Below are positions 27,501 to 36,267 of a stretch of 64,000 nucleotides of DNA, piece by piece. The notes below the pieces were generated by a model. That model did no database searches. It saw only the letters and a list, made by a program, of their open reading frames with translations, and had not been told where the DNA came from. The DNA comes from Ixodes scapularis (lineage: Eukaryota; Arthropoda; Arachnida; Ixodida; Ixodidae). Made by a program: the position numbers and the translations under genes. The stretch covers positions 23,749,838-23,813,837 of the forward strand of contig NW_024609835.1 in NCBI RefSeq assembly GCF_016920785.2, read 5' to 3'. How positions within the stretch are numbered: the stretch's first letter is position 1; the number at the start of each line of letters is the position of its first letter.

Positions 27501-30500
27501 TACGGCGGGGGGAGAAGGGGTGGGAAGGGGTGTGGGGGAGGTCGCTCCAAAAATGCAAGTTTATCTTCCCCTCGTCGATTCGGAGCGGGTCCCACGGAGC
27601 GGAATTTCGCCTCCCTCGCGGATTTTGGAAAGCGCTCCAGATCTACGAGTGGAATTCACCATACGTAATTTGAGATCTTTCTCAAATAAATTCTCTTCGG
27701 ATAACGCTGCATCGTGTGGTACGTACGATATATTGTTCGAATGCCCATCGGTGAACACGTTATTTGTGAGCGCGAAAAATGCACGCCTTTCGGCCCTCTT
27801 CTGTTGCAATTTAGTTTTGTCAGCAAAGCGCTTTGTTGTTTCACATGCGGAAAATCCCGCGGCGGCGTCAAAACTTATCCTAAGAAAAAAACAAATAACT
27901 AGAACTATAAATTCCAGTCGCATTCGTTTTGTCGTGTGCGTACCCAACAAAAATAGTTTACAGTTGTGTTTTGTTTTTTTTTCGCTTTATTTAGTTTTTT
28001 TCAAATGTGGCACAATGCTTTCTTAATGTCCTCGGGAAAATACATGTACCATGAAACACAAAATATAGCGGGAAAAGACGAGAATTTAGCCGCCAGCAGC
28101 GTTTGAAACTGCGCCTACGCAGGCTGCGCTTATTGAAATGACAGTCCACTCAGTTAGGGTTAGTAGGGACGTCGGTGAGAGTCTAGCCTCAAACTCAGTG
28201 ACTGGGCTCGAAAGCGGTTTGTTGCCCCTGGGGTCGAGTGTTTTTTGGAAAGGTGTGTATTCAAAAAGGAAAAAAAGAGAGAAAAAACGTCATGGCAGGT
28301 GTCAGTGTGGGGGGGGGGGGGGGGGGGGGGTTTGCGATTGCACGCGCTGCCCGAAAAGCGACACGGATTTGGCTGCCGAAAGATGATTTGGTGACGCAAC
28401 GACTGGTCGGAGTCTTTCGTGCTTTTCTTGCGTTTAGTTACATTTTCAGTTAACACGAACGGAAAAATCCATATTTACAGGATAAAAAAATTCTAAAATT
28501 CACCTGTATCTCGTTTATATTTCATTTTCAAGAACCTCCTTAGCTTACTTTTATCTAACACACATCGAGATTGCCAAAGGGAGATTTCCTGGTTTCTAGT
28601 GGCCATCCGCTTAAACCTCCCTCTAGTATGAATAAACCGAGAGAGAAAATAATTTTTGCTAAAAACGCGATGTTATGCTCTAAGACCTGGGAAACTACAG
28701 TAATCATATTTCTTCAAACTTGTTCCGTTGCCTTTGTGCTTAAAAGGTCAACAAAAGGTTCCTACGAAGGTCTCAGACACCCTACAACTATAAAAAATGC
28801 AAAACATAACCCTCAGAAAGGTAACTTCTGACTCAAAATCAGTTCCAAAACCTAGTACGCATAAAACGCTGAATGACAAAAATTATGGCGGTACCTTAAT
28901 GACAATTCACATATAATTTTGGCTTCCGTCTCTTCAACCTAAATAACGCGTATGGCATCCCTAATCAAGACACTGTGTAAGCACCTGTAAGCAGTTTTAT
29001 ATATTTATGTTATTTATCAATTTTACTGTTCATCCTGTTCAGAGCGGTCACAAGGGTGGAAGGAAAAACATCATAGATATTACATTTCTATGCATAAAAT
29101 TAGCAAAACCACGCGAGTACGAGGTATAACATTCGACTTAGTACACTTTCTTGGAATTTATGCAGAAACAAATGATCGCGAGACGCTCAAAGCTAAGGTA
29201 TTCGCAACTCCAGCGCGCCGCTCGCCCTCCCGCGGACGAGCGGAGAACCAGAGGAACGGGGACGGCAGCGGCGGCGGCGGCGCAGAAAAGGTGGCACGAG
29301 CTGTCGGCCTTGATGCGTGAAACCGTTGTAACGAAAAAAGTGAGCGCGTTAAAAAAGGAATTCTTATGCTCCACCTCGCAACAGCGTTGCACGAAGGACC
29401 GGGATGTCTAATTCCTTTAGGGGCTTTTCGTATATCGCACACGCTGCCGATTGCTGGTCTTGTGCATGACCGCCAGCTCGATCTGTGCTCAACGTGACGG
29501 CAAACGCTCCCGCTAATAATGTAGAGCTCTAGCGTTCGGTGTATGAAAAGTCTATTATTTGTCCTAAGTAGGAGAAAACTGGTCGCGCAACGATATGTCG
29601 AGCAATACACGTCGGGAATGGGTTTGCGTTTATAGAATACGCGTACTTGCTTTCAGGCAATTGTAAGTAAATAAATAAATTCCCGAAGAATCTTAAACAT
29701 GTCTGTGTTAGCCAGCCGTTCATGACGAAAGCTTAGAACGGGCAGTTTTTGCGAGAGGGGCCACAACGTTGCAAATAAAACGGTACAAAAAAAGAAAAAA
29801 AATGTACAGATATTAAAAAATGCATTTCTGGTAGAGAAAGAAATAAAACCCCTAAACACGCCGATTATGGTAATAGGCAGTTTTAACATAGCGTTATCGC
29901 AGGCAACCGTTGGCTACCGTGAGCACGGCAACGCTCCTGGCACGCGCTGAGAATTGTGCTTCAAAGGAGCAGCGCAAGCCTCCGGTTGTAATGCTACAAC
30001 GCACGGTAGCCTGCGGTAACGAACTTCTTATCAATAACCATAGAGCAGTTTGATCACGTGTTGCAATACACTAAAAGCGAGACGGTAAGCATCGAGTTGC
30101 GAGCCTGTGACATGAAGGCGTCAATACTGTGAACGCTGCTCTTCTGAAGCTTCACGGTCACCGTGCGCTGCTCACATTTTACAGCACTAATGGCCAGGCA
30201 AAGCGCAAACACGGTATCTTCATCACCCTCAAGAATATTCTGCCACATTCGCAAGTCGAGGTTTCTGCAACTTTTAAAGGGATACTACAACGAAATTTCG
30301 GCGCTCATTTTTTGGTCTATATGCGTTCAAAAGAGCAGTATCACATGGAACGTACCAATATCTTGTTAAAAGAGTCTCAAAAAGGAATTTTAAAACAAAT
30401 TAAACGATTAGCAAAGAGCACCTGGTGGATGTCGCTAACGCCTCGTTTGTAATGCTCGTCTAGGAGCCTTGACAGCTAGTGACGGAGGTTGTCTCGTCTC

Positions 30501-33500
30501 CGGCCACGACGAGAGAAGGGGGGAAGGAGGAACTCCCCTCTTCCCGAGAATCCCTTTTGTGTGTCGCAGAAGTCGCTATTGTCCCCCTAGAAGATTATAG
30601 AAGATTAACACGTCACTCAAAATTCGTACAAAAGCAGCCGCTTCGGTGGCTGGAACGACTAGACCATCCTCTCGACGTCAGCCTCGCCGTAGCTTTGCTC
30701 GTCTTGAGACGACCTACGTCACGATTGCGTTGGATGTCACGTGCTCTAAGCTGGGCCTTCTCCGAGCGCTTGCCAGAGTGGGCCGTTTATAACAAAAAAT
30801 ACAGCCACCAGGATCAAAATACAAACGTGCGATTGTCATTTACGGATATTGTGGATCATATTCAACCTATTTTTGAACACGACGGGAATATTTCAAATTT
30901 CGTTGAAGTATCCCTTTAAATATCCACATGCTCATTTTACTAACGGGCAGCAACATCTCCGTCACTTGCAATATATCCTGCCCTAGCCATTTCGCGTTTG
31001 CAGACAAATAAACCATTTTCAGCGCACTGACCAGCGTCAGCAAACAGGCGCTCGGGAAACCCTGGAGAGTCTATCCCCGTCTCTTCCGCCATCTTGGAAC
31101 TACCGCCCCGCCACCTATGGGGCGTTGGAGTTGCGAATAATGCAAGATCGCCTGCCCACCCTATCCGCTAAAGCGGAAACATTTTCTCGGCTCACTTGAT
31201 ATCATCCGGTAGTTCGTTCTAGTCTTGTGCGGTTCAACTACAATATGGTATACGGTTCCTCCTAGATGATACTTTCGATTTTGATTTGTGAAAACCCGAA
31301 TTCCGAGATTACGTCAAAGACCAACCAGAATGCGCAACTGTGGAGATTATCACGTGGCTTCAGAAACTTTGGCGAGGCTGAGCCTTTGCTGTCATTCTAG
31401 TGAATGGAATACAGATGTACGGTAGTACGGTAACACTTTTTTTATTTTTAAGGGAGGGAGGGGACTGATTAGTGAAGCTCCAGACCCCTTCTTTAGAGCC
31501 GAAAAGAAACCCTAACTTTGAATTCTAATATCTTAAAGGGATCAGCAAACGAAGACTTGCGGAAGTCAGTCCTTATTTTTTTACTGGGGAGGTTATGTTC
31601 TCGGGATTGCGATTATCAAGTGACATTTAGCGTTTATGGTAATTGAGGTTACATTCCTTTTGTATAATTAAGTTATTCACTTCTTACAACACACAATCCA
31701 TTTACACATTTTCGCCACAATATCGAACACCAGAATATTAGCGAAGTTTAGAAAGATTTGAAGTGCGCGCTTCGTTCTTTTCTGCGTCTCAAAAATGCAT
31801 TCAACTTTAACATGCTCGCTCATCTTTTTAATTCTTAGGGCGAAGCTCCTTAGGGACTAACCATGTCCGTATGTCCGTCCGATGTCCGGCGTCGGGTGCT
31901 CGTGCTCACGAGAACGTGAGCACGTGCCCCATGCTCGTGTAGGCCAAAAAAAAAAAAAAAAAAAAAAAAAAACCTCATCTCCACGTGGTGAATGATGTTG
32001 ATTGGGGCGAAGCTCTTGTGGTGCTTGTCTCAGTAAACGGTGAGCCGCAGCATGCCGAGACTTTCGTTCGTTTTCATCCATGTCAGAAAGAGAATGTGTG
32101 GTATGGAACGTCGTTATATACGCATTTGAGCATTTGACCGCAGCGTGACATGGATGAAAACGAACGAAAGGCTTGGCATGCTGCGGCACAGCGTCTACGC
32201 AGACAAGCACCAGCAGAGCTTCGCCCCTATCAAAATCATTCACCACGTGGAGATGCGGTTCTTTTTTTTTTTATTAGAATTTTCGGTGTGCCACTTTTTC
32301 GCGCATAGCACAAGCAGGAACGTTTTGGCTCTACCAGGCTTTTAAGCTGTTCTAAAATTTACCAATATAGGGGTTCGTGACGACACTCAGCGAGTTTATA
32401 ATTGAGCCTATCTCTTTACCTTTACCACTTGATTTTAAATAATGCAACACTAATTTAAGGCCATGTTATGCGAAACTCTATGTATACCTTATACTAAACT
32501 GGCCTCTCGTCATTCACTAATACGGCACAAATTGCCTTTCTGTACGATCTTACGCTGGGAACGTTAGCCAATGTTCGCTGAAACGTGAGATAAATCTGGA
32601 CTATCCTTTTACTGCAGAAACTACAGCATCCTAATAAAATAAATAAATATTCTGCATTTTATAAAAATGAAGTGTATCCTAAGAATAGTTTGTTCATGTA
32701 AAAAAATTAAAATTTTAGCCTAATTAAACATCTGAAAACAGCAGCAGCAAGCATTGGCAGAATATTGATTTGGAAATGCCACCAGACAGAGGAGATTCGG
32801 TTGATGATGCAGGCTGCTGTCGGTATCACTATTATGACTCAAGTTGTAGAGTGCATCAAGTAAATATCTCGAAGGCATCAAGCAAGATGGATATACGTTT
32901 ATAGGATAAAAATACCGAAGTAATTATAATCACTATAAGCATATATTGAAGTATAAATTTCTCATAACAATAAACAAAAACTTAAGACGCATACTGATCA
33001 TTAGAATGCCTAATTGAAATCAAAAGAGCCTGCCTGGTACTCCTGCGAACACGTTCCGAAACTTTTCAAACTAGGGCGGTTCAGAAGAAAAAAAAAAACG
33101 TCTTGCGGGAACAAGCTGCCACACACGGCAGACTTTAAGGATTGCAAAATGCGTACTGATTAGCAAGTTACTAACCTAGAGATTGCTAATTAACTTTAAA
33201 TTCGCGAAAACAAACAGATGGTTTCAAGTAGAAACTTGCTGAGCTTCATTGGAGATCCAGAAGCCCATAAATCAGTCAATTGTGGGACGACTTGAAGCAC
33301 GTGAGTTGCGTGGAGGCGCACTAAAGTTACCGTTCGCAATGCAGACGCAATGCGGGGGATGCGAAACAGCGGATGATATTCTTAGCATCCGCGTCTTTGC
33401 AACGCAGGCCTTACACCTGCTGCACAAGTGGTAGCCTTGGCACACTCCCGCGCTTCCCTCGTCATTCAAGTTGTCACAAAATTGGCTGGTTGAGGGTTTT

Positions 33501-35583
33501 TTAATTAGGCTCAGCATATTTCTAATTGAAACCATATCCTTATTTTCGCTAGTTAAAACGTTAATTAGTACATTATAGGTAATTGTTTTTCTAATTACTA
33601 TCATTTTGAAATCCATGACGTCCGCCGTGGCTGGTAATTCTTTCTCGAAAAGAGTTTCTTGTTTTTTCGAACACTCTGTTTTTAGGCATGTTTGAAAGAT
33701 TTTGCACATACTCCAGGAATATAACAGGATGCATCATTTTTCGATAACACTGGCTAATCTTTGCAATTCGGACTCGTAGGTACTTGTAAAATGCTTTCAT
33801 ACTTCTCTTCTTGTTACTTGAAGGGACCGGATCCAAGCCTGGATGTTGTATCGAAGCTCCAATACCTCCACGGCGTCGTGTCAGAATCACTGAGGATGTA
33901 TCCCCCCGCAGTTCGGTAAGGCAACTCGTTCACTCTGCAGCGTATCGCGTGCCTAATGTTTTATCTGAATATGCCACCTTTGTCATTGCTGTCATATATG
34001 TGTTTGTTTTTGTTTTTCTTTTCAATAGGATAGAGCGATCTGCTCTAAATGACTATGTTCTGGGTGACACCGGAATCAAAGTTCCAAAAGGCTGCGTGGT
34101 TGCCGTGCCGGTCTATTCAATGCACTACGACCCAGAATACTTTCCCGATCCCACAACATTCGACCCAAACAGGTTCGTGTAAACGTTTTTTTTTTACATA
34201 TATTTGTTTTACATAAGGTATCGCGAACTTTTCTCGAACCTAGAGGTTCGACTGGCTCGTCAAACCTTCGAATATTTAGCTGAGTTTGACAAGGTTCGAT
34301 TTATGTACAGCGTTGCCCAACTTCTACACCAATATTTTGAATTTTGTGAAACATAAAATCTGTAAAGTTGTTCATTTTATATTTTATTAAGTGATTACCT
34401 ATCTCCACACAATATCGACGCAGATTTATGTACTTTTAATATTTTTGTAAGTGTATTAATACGAAACAGAGAAAACAATACACTCAACAAATATAGCACT
34501 TGAGAAACGATATGACGCAAGGTGGCGTCATTTTGTTTCTCAATCATCACGGATGCGCACAAAGTCAAATTTCACACGAGCTACAGTCTAACGTTTGTTA
34601 AGCTTCGCGTTAAAAATTCGAAAAGTAGAACCTGGTCAAACTCGAAAATTGGCCATTCGAGATCTCTTCAGTTTCACTTTTTAATGAAACGCAGCAGATG
34701 CTACGAGCCACCGGAACCAGTCCATATCTGGGAAGAGGGTGCCACCTGACGTGACCTTGCAGTTGGGCGAAGCGACGTGCGGAGCGCGAAGTTGGTGCCA
34801 CGTGTGGAGCGCTAAATTGGCTGAAGTGGCTCGTAGCGTCCGTTGCAGTTTATCGTAAGCTGAAATGAAGTGCGTTTTATTGTTTTATCTAAGAGCCCGT
34901 AGACGAACGCACACTTTACAATCAAGCCCGCGTTTTCCCACACCGGGCGGGGTGTACTGCGCGTGCGCCGAAACGTGCGCCTGAGGGGAAGAGTCCGAAC
35001 AAGTGTCGTGCCGACGGCAGTTCCACCGCAGCGGTGTGACGCCAGAAGTGTGTGTCGGCATCTACTATCCAAAATCTTTAGCAGATACACCTGTGCAGAT
35101 CCTAATGTATTTTCTTTTAAACACCGTTTTTGTTTTTTAATGCAGCAAATTAAATGGGCAAATTTCGGTGATAAAGGTACGAGAAAGAAGGTGTTGGATA
35201 GAATCTATTGACTTGTATATTTTCGATATTTTCCCAACAGGTTTAGTGATGAGAACATTGACAGTATTCGCCCATACACATACCTTCCGTTTGGAGCGGG
35301 ACCTCGGAACTGCATTGGCATGAGGTTCGCCCTCGAGGCCGTCAAGTTGTCCCTCCTGCACTCCGTTCACAGCGTCGAATTCGTCCGTACCAAAAACACA
35401 AAAGTGAGCATGGATTTTCAAGGTCTTATTCTTTATCGTGCGCCCATAACGAAGAAAAACAACATGCATGTATACACCCAAATGTGTTTTTCTTTTTTTC
35501 AGGTCCCGCTTGAGTTTGTTAAAGGATTTGGGGTTTTGAACGCCAAGCACCTCACAATCGGAATAAGGAAGAGAACTGCGTGA
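2290..35583 (+). CDS. Cytochrome P450, CYP3-clan (CYP3A-like), gene A, complete in 14 exons
   Basis: Joining 2290-2354, 8880-8976, 9671-9723, 9801-9897, 12369-12485, 17327-17415, 19033-19178, 20911-21026, 22433-22580, 25014-25174, 33824-33915, 34029-34172, 35241-35403 and 35503-35583 gives 1569 nt, i.e. 522 codons plus TGA, with all phases compatible and all introns GT-AG. The protein has a hydrophobic N-terminal anchor (residues about 9-22), WRRIR at 125-129 (C-helix WxxxR), AGQDTT at 326-331 (I-helix oxygen activation), ESLR at 384-387 (K-helix ExxR), PNRF at 440-443, and FGAGPRNCIG at 459-468 with the heme-ligating Cys466. Family knowledge: such enzymes sit on the cytosolic face of the ER and oxidise lipophilic substrates using electrons from P450 reductase. 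The length is normal for the CYP3 clan. The substrate cannot be inferred. Gene C downstream is a near-identical tandem copy. Confidence 0.95.
3088..3222 (+). repeat. Satellite repeat remnant in gene A intron 1
   Basis: About two diverged units of the roughly 70-bp satellite that fills intron 1 of gene C. Shared motifs are agctcaaagtaatcaa and agtaactcgaagtaatc. Copy C keeps the corresponding unit at about 52925-53042 next to more than 3 kb of array. Confidence 0.65.
4390..4563 (-). pseudogene. Unrecognised exon-like fragment
   Basis: Read on the minus strand, this has an open stretch of about 55 codons starting DFMNKTRRVIIAKELGSFIS and ending at a stop. Copy C (about 54260-54428) keeps the same frame and the same stop but with many amino-acid changes, for example GDFINIDDLEDILKD. 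It could be a degraded host exon or a transposon fragment. I do not recognise the family, and the coding reading is uncertain. Confidence 0.25.
4831..4880. repeat. Perfect hairpin, 20-bp arms
   Basis: tgtggcattacgcaatgcaa is followed after a 10-base loop (agcgtcacgc) by its exact reverse complement. Copy C has it with 18-bp arms (54620-54637 and 54648-54665), and a decayed third version lies near 57975-58016. Confidence 0.85.
5987..6370. mobile_element. Possible MITE with taga-ccttttcc termini
   Basis: tagaccttttcc near 5988 is mirrored by ggaaaaggtcca near 6359-6370. The inverted termini are short, there is no clear target-site duplication, and no transposase is encoded. It lies in the A-only part of intron 1. 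Confidence 0.35.
6720..7270. repeat. Interspersed repeat, copy 1
   Basis: This GC-richer block is shared with copy C (about 58225-58745). Part of it recurs inverted inside gene A intron 10 at about 28330-28460, with the same core around cacgcgctgccc and gactggtc. It is therefore a dispersed repeat and not only part of the locus duplication. The open frames in it look incidental. Confidence 0.6.
7443..7750 (-). mobile_element. tRNA-derived SINE, copy 1
   Basis: On the minus strand it starts with a tRNA-like head (gatcggtggccgagtggg, A-box-like) and runs through the body to the tail ggctgtataaacatac. It is bounded by an 11-bp direct repeat tttccctttaa (7432-7442 and 7751-7761), a convincing target-site duplication. 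An 18-base G-run (7642-7659) has expanded inside it. The family resembles the tRNA-derived SINEs known in ixodid ticks (the Ruka type), but the name is not confirmed. Its equivalent in copy C (58932-59212) shows the insertion predates the duplication. Confidence 0.85.
8880..8976 (+). CDS. P450 gene A exon 2
   Basis: Acceptor ttttctaag, donor gtgaga. Encodes YAARYRNYWKNQNVIHEEFS onward to RRMIFK, the region linking the membrane anchor to the catalytic domain. Enters with one base to complete Leu22 and ends in phase 0. Confidence 0.93.
9671..9723 (+). CDS. P450 gene A exon 3
   Basis: Acceptor tatatttcag, donor gtgagt. Encodes PFHQMDQDRYRQFGKLFG, a typical CYP3-clan A-helix segment. Phase 0 in, phase 2 out. 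Confidence 0.92.
9801..9897 (+). CDS. P450 gene A exon 4
   Basis: Acceptor ttactttcag, donor gtgagt. Encodes VYEAAKPLLFVADPELVKRV then LVKDFPSLPNRR, the beta-1/B-helix region. Preceded by a 77-bp intron. Identical at every base to exon 4 of gene C. Confidence 0.95.
9898..12368 (+). other. Intron 4 of gene A
   Basis: No exon seen. It contains a MITE-like stretch beginning near 10023, an 11-bp-arm palindrome (10196-10206 with 10218-10228) absent from copy C, poly-T and poly-A tracts, and a tail that matches copy C up to the end of the window. Confidence 0.55.
12369..12485 (+). CDS. P450 gene A exon 5 (C-helix)
   Basis: Acceptor gatgcgcag, donor gtttgt. Encodes 39 residues from VLSFNDSLLDNMMSIIPVEK, then WRRIRPAASPAFSTGKLRK. 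WRRIR is the C-helix WxxxR motif whose Trp and Arg contact a heme propionate. Phase 0 on both sides. Confidence 0.94.
15648..16169. mobile_element. hAT-like MITE remnant
   Basis: The termini read cagtgctggctgtaacg and, inverted, cagagttgtagacgtta, fitting the CAGNGNTG type of hAT ends. Both subterminal regions repeat gtaac/gttac motifs many times (for example cggtaacg, gagtaacg), as many hAT MITEs do. I cannot find a matching 8-bp target duplication, so it is old or the borders are approximate. No transposase. Confidence 0.5.
16565..16727 (-). mobile_element. tRNA-derived SINE-like element, second family
   Basis: On the minus strand gtggcgcagtggttagcgcg (A-box region, about 16706-16725) and gggttcgagccc (B-box, 16671-16682) have the spacing of a tRNA-type Pol III promoter. 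A non-tRNA body follows. The head differs from the gatcggtggccgagtgg SINE family elsewhere in the window. No folded tRNA is evident. Confidence 0.6.
17327..17415 (+). CDS. P450 gene A exon 6
   Basis: Acceptor ttgctgcag, donor gtaagt. Encodes MNSLIADCARKTAEHLKMAA then EKEGELDIK, the D-helix region. Ends in phase 2. Confidence 0.92.
17416..19032 (+). other. Intron 6 of gene A
   Basis: About 1.6 kb of AT-rich sequence. No exon, RNA gene or clear repeat recognised. Confidence 0.5.
19033..19178 (+). CDS. P450 gene A exon 7
   Basis: Acceptor ctattttcag, donor gtaagt. Encodes FYGNYALDVIARCAFATRLD, then DEFVTKARQAFSGKITLPLI, the E- and F-helix region conserved in CYP3-clan enzymes. Enters with one base and ends in phase 1. 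Confidence 0.94.
19179..20910 (+). other. Intron 7 of gene A
   Basis: About 1.7 kb. A short tandem duplication (acttcttatcttcaagcaa, about 19707 and 19738) is visible. Otherwise I see nothing. Confidence 0.5.
20911..21026 (+). CDS. P450 gene A exon 8
   Basis: Acceptor tctatttcag, donor gtaagt. Encodes LFPGVFKFFKLKAFNTDVFL then YFKNLCLRIIQSRKEKKS, covering the F-G loop and G-helix. Two bases complete the split Phe codon. Ends in phase 0. Confidence 0.92.
21027..22432 (+). other. Intron 8 of gene A
   Basis: About 1.4 kb. It contains a purine/pyrimidine-strand-biased stretch (21710-21765, gaggag and ctcctc runs), followed by agagctgcgctctaattc, the terminus of the MITE family found intact at 47663-47919. 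No exon seen. Confidence 0.5.
22433..22580 (+). CDS. P450 gene A exon 9
   Basis: Acceptor ttatttttag, donor gtctgt. Encodes RQEDFLQLMMDAQDGSIATT and ends KTDTSFLGGVK. This is the usual DFLQLM...DAQ segment before the I-helix, followed by a variable acidic linker. Ends in phase 1. Confidence 0.92.
22665..22970. repeat. Interspersed repeat with internal sub-repeats
   Basis: Motifs acaagcttggcaat, agtaaagcctaag, ggcgatttagg and atgccaga or gtgccaga recur here and at about 48140-48540 in gene C intron 1. The sub-repeats of roughly 60-70 bp suggest a tandemly built dispersed element. Function unknown. Confidence 0.5.
23495..24158. mobile_element. Foldback element with long inverted arms
   Basis: The left arm (23495-23666) and right arm (23988-24158) are inverted copies of about 172 bp around a 321-bp loop. 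Outer ends read tgtacacccgcc and inner ends cgcagaaagcg. Both arms keep a similar open frame (for example ALLLLPAES). It lies in intron 9 of gene A. No transposase. It may be a MITE, or two inverted copies of a repeated sequence. Confidence 0.75.
24252..24274 (+). repeat. G-run, 23 bases
   Basis: Uninterrupted G tract just outside the 23495-24158 foldback. A further (GT)n then G14 tract lies at about 24790-24834. Length is likely to be polymorphic or assembly-limited. Confidence 0.85.
25014..25174 (+). CDS. P450 gene A exon 10 (I-helix)
   Basis: Acceptor acctctcgtag, donor gtaagc. Encodes LTEDEAMAQCVLFFLAGQDT then TSSVISFTLYLLALHPDIQA. AGQDTT is the (A/G)Gx(D/E)T(T/S) oxygen-activation motif, followed by the J-helix. 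Phase 0 out. Confidence 0.96.
26635..27662. mobile_element. TIR DNA element, about 1.03 kb, with subterminal repeats
   Basis: The termini atggtgaattccgctcgcag and, inverted, atggtgaattccactcgtag continue similarly for about 32 bp. Inside the left end ttccgctcg-agatct repeats three times (26643-26658, 26696-26711, 26729-26744). A purine-rich interior holds a 98-codon frame (26880-27176) with no recognised domain. It looks like a non-autonomous DNA transposon. The target duplication is unclear. Confidence 0.65.
28330..28460 (-). repeat. Interspersed repeat, inverted partial copy
   Basis: Reverse-complement match to about 7020-7160. Shared elements are ttgcacgcgctgcc, ttggctgcc and gactggtc. 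It is preceded by a 22-base G-run (28309-28330). Confidence 0.6.
29889..30022. repeat. Small inverted-repeat element
   Basis: cgttatcgcaggc...ctaccgtg is mirrored by cacggtagcctgcggtaacg. It is about 130 bp and may be a short MITE. Borders are approximate. Confidence 0.35.
30278..30915. mobile_element. piggyBac-like non-autonomous element with TTAA target sites
   Basis: Inverted termini AGGGATACTACAACGAAATT and AGGGATACTTCAACGAAATT (one mismatch) are directly flanked by TTAA at 30274-30277 and 30916-30919, the target duplication typical of piggyBac elements. It is 638 bp with no transposase. Open frames inside are not recognised. Confidence 0.75.
31838..31935 (-). repeat. Tail of a tRNA-Ser-associated repeat
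   Basis: The minus-strand match to 59645-59735 covers gtccctaaggagcttcgccc at the terminus and the gacggacatacggac segment. A poly-A run (about 31946-31972) follows on the plus strand before the foldback at 31976. Confidence 0.5.
31976..32255. mobile_element. Foldback, 110-bp arms
   Basis: The arms 31976-32085 and 32146-32255 are near-perfect reverse complements beginning catctccacgtggtgaatga, around a 60-base loop. It is bounded by a long A-run on the left and a T-run on the right. The outer 45 bp match the start of the element at 59348 in copy C, so this looks like two inverted copies of the same repeat end. Confidence 0.75.
33824..33915 (+). CDS. P450 gene A exon 11 (K-helix ExxR)
   Basis: Acceptor gttacttgaag, donor gtaagg. 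Encodes GPDPSLDVVSKLQYLHGVVS then ESLRMYPPAVR. ESLR is the K-helix ExxR and the RMYPP element is characteristic of microsomal P450s. Preceded by an 8.6-kb intron. Ends in phase 2. Confidence 0.95.
34029..34172 (+). CDS. P450 gene A exon 12
   Basis: Acceptor tttcaatag, donor gttcgt. Encodes IERSALNDYVLGDTGIKVPK, then MHYDPEYFPDPTTFDPN, leading into the PxRF (PERF-equivalent) motif completed in exon 13. The preceding intron is 113 bp. Confidence 0.94.
34173..35240 (+). other. Intron 12 of gene A
   Basis: 1.07 kb. It contains a small MITE (34688-34850) whose ends are aacgcagcagatgctacgag and, inverted, aactgcaacggacgctacga. A related terminus (gaaccgcagacgatgctgcg) occurs at about 10023 and 61906. 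Nothing else is recognised. Confidence 0.55.
34688..34850. mobile_element. Short MITE with about 25-bp inverted ends
   Basis: Inverted termini flank a 163-bp non-coding body within intron 12 of gene A. No target duplication was identified. Confidence 0.5.
35241..35403 (+). CDS. P450 gene A exon 13 (heme-binding loop)
   Basis: Acceptor ttcccaacag, donor gtgagc. Encodes FSDENIDSIRPYTYLPFGAG then PRNCIGMRFALEAVKLSLLH. FGAGPRNCIG is the FxxGxRxCxG signature and its Cys is the proximal heme ligand. Confidence 0.97.
35503..35583 (+). CDS. P450 gene A exon 14 (C-terminus)
   Basis: Acceptor tctttttttcag. Encodes VPLEFVKGFGVLNAKHLTIG then IRKRTA and a TGA stop at 35581-35583. The preceding intron is 99 bp. 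Confidence 0.94.
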   Translation, partial: VPLEFVKGFGVLNAKHLTIGIRKRTA

Positions 35584-35727
35584 ACTACTTTAACAGTTCA
35601 TCTACGTTAGTTCTGTTCACTGTAAATGATAACAGGTATGGACCTTGCAATTATAATGCTCTAATCAATTAGAGTCATGTGTTTTATACTGAAGCAATCG
35701 AGCAAATCGTGTTTTCTGCATGTCATT

Positions 35728-35733
35728 AATAAA
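35728..35733 (+). terminator. Polyadenylation signal of gene A
   Basis: AATAAA lies 145 bp after the gene A stop codon. A second AATAAA is at 35775-35780. Either could define the 3' end; the use of each is not visible from sequence alone. Confidence 0.6.
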
Positions 35734-36267
35734 GTGTTTTGACGCTGTGTGGCCTTGATTTTGAAGTTGACACAAATAAAACCGGTTACTTCAAGTCCCT
35801 TGCATAGAAGACAACATTTAGAACATGCAGTATGAAGTTATTTTACGACCACGATTGGGAGATATCTGGAATCAAATAAGGCCTTGATTAGAGCTGCGAT
35901 GAAAAAGAGGAAAAGAGGATTACAGAAACACGCGCACACACGTGCGCTCGCTCGCATGCACGGACGCACGCACGCACACAAACTCTCACTGACAAAGACA
36001 CAGACACACAACATAGCAGTCATTGAACTCGAACCGATTTTTCTTCGTCACACTCCTCTGCAGCGAACTCTGCAGGCGAGGGATTCTCTTATCCTAGGCA
36101 ATGGGAGGGGGGGGGGGGGGGGGGGGGAGGGGGAAGGGTTCTTTATCGTTTACAATCATTGAACAAGCTTGGATCATCTCGATCATCTCTGGAGGATAAA
36201 TTCACTTACTGCTTCAGCGTTACACAGTTGATTAAAGATAACCTCACCGATTTTTCGTCATTGTTAA

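Larger units (their letters stand above)
25175..33823 (+). other. Intron 10 of gene A (8.6 kb)
   Basis: The largest gap in gene A, between the I-helix and K-helix exons. It contains a TIR element (26635-27662), an inverted copy of an interspersed repeat (about 28330-28460), a G-run (28309-28330), a piggyBac-like element (30278-30915) and a foldback (31976-32255). No P450 exon is missing, since the exon 10 and 11 phases join perfectly. Confidence 0.6.
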
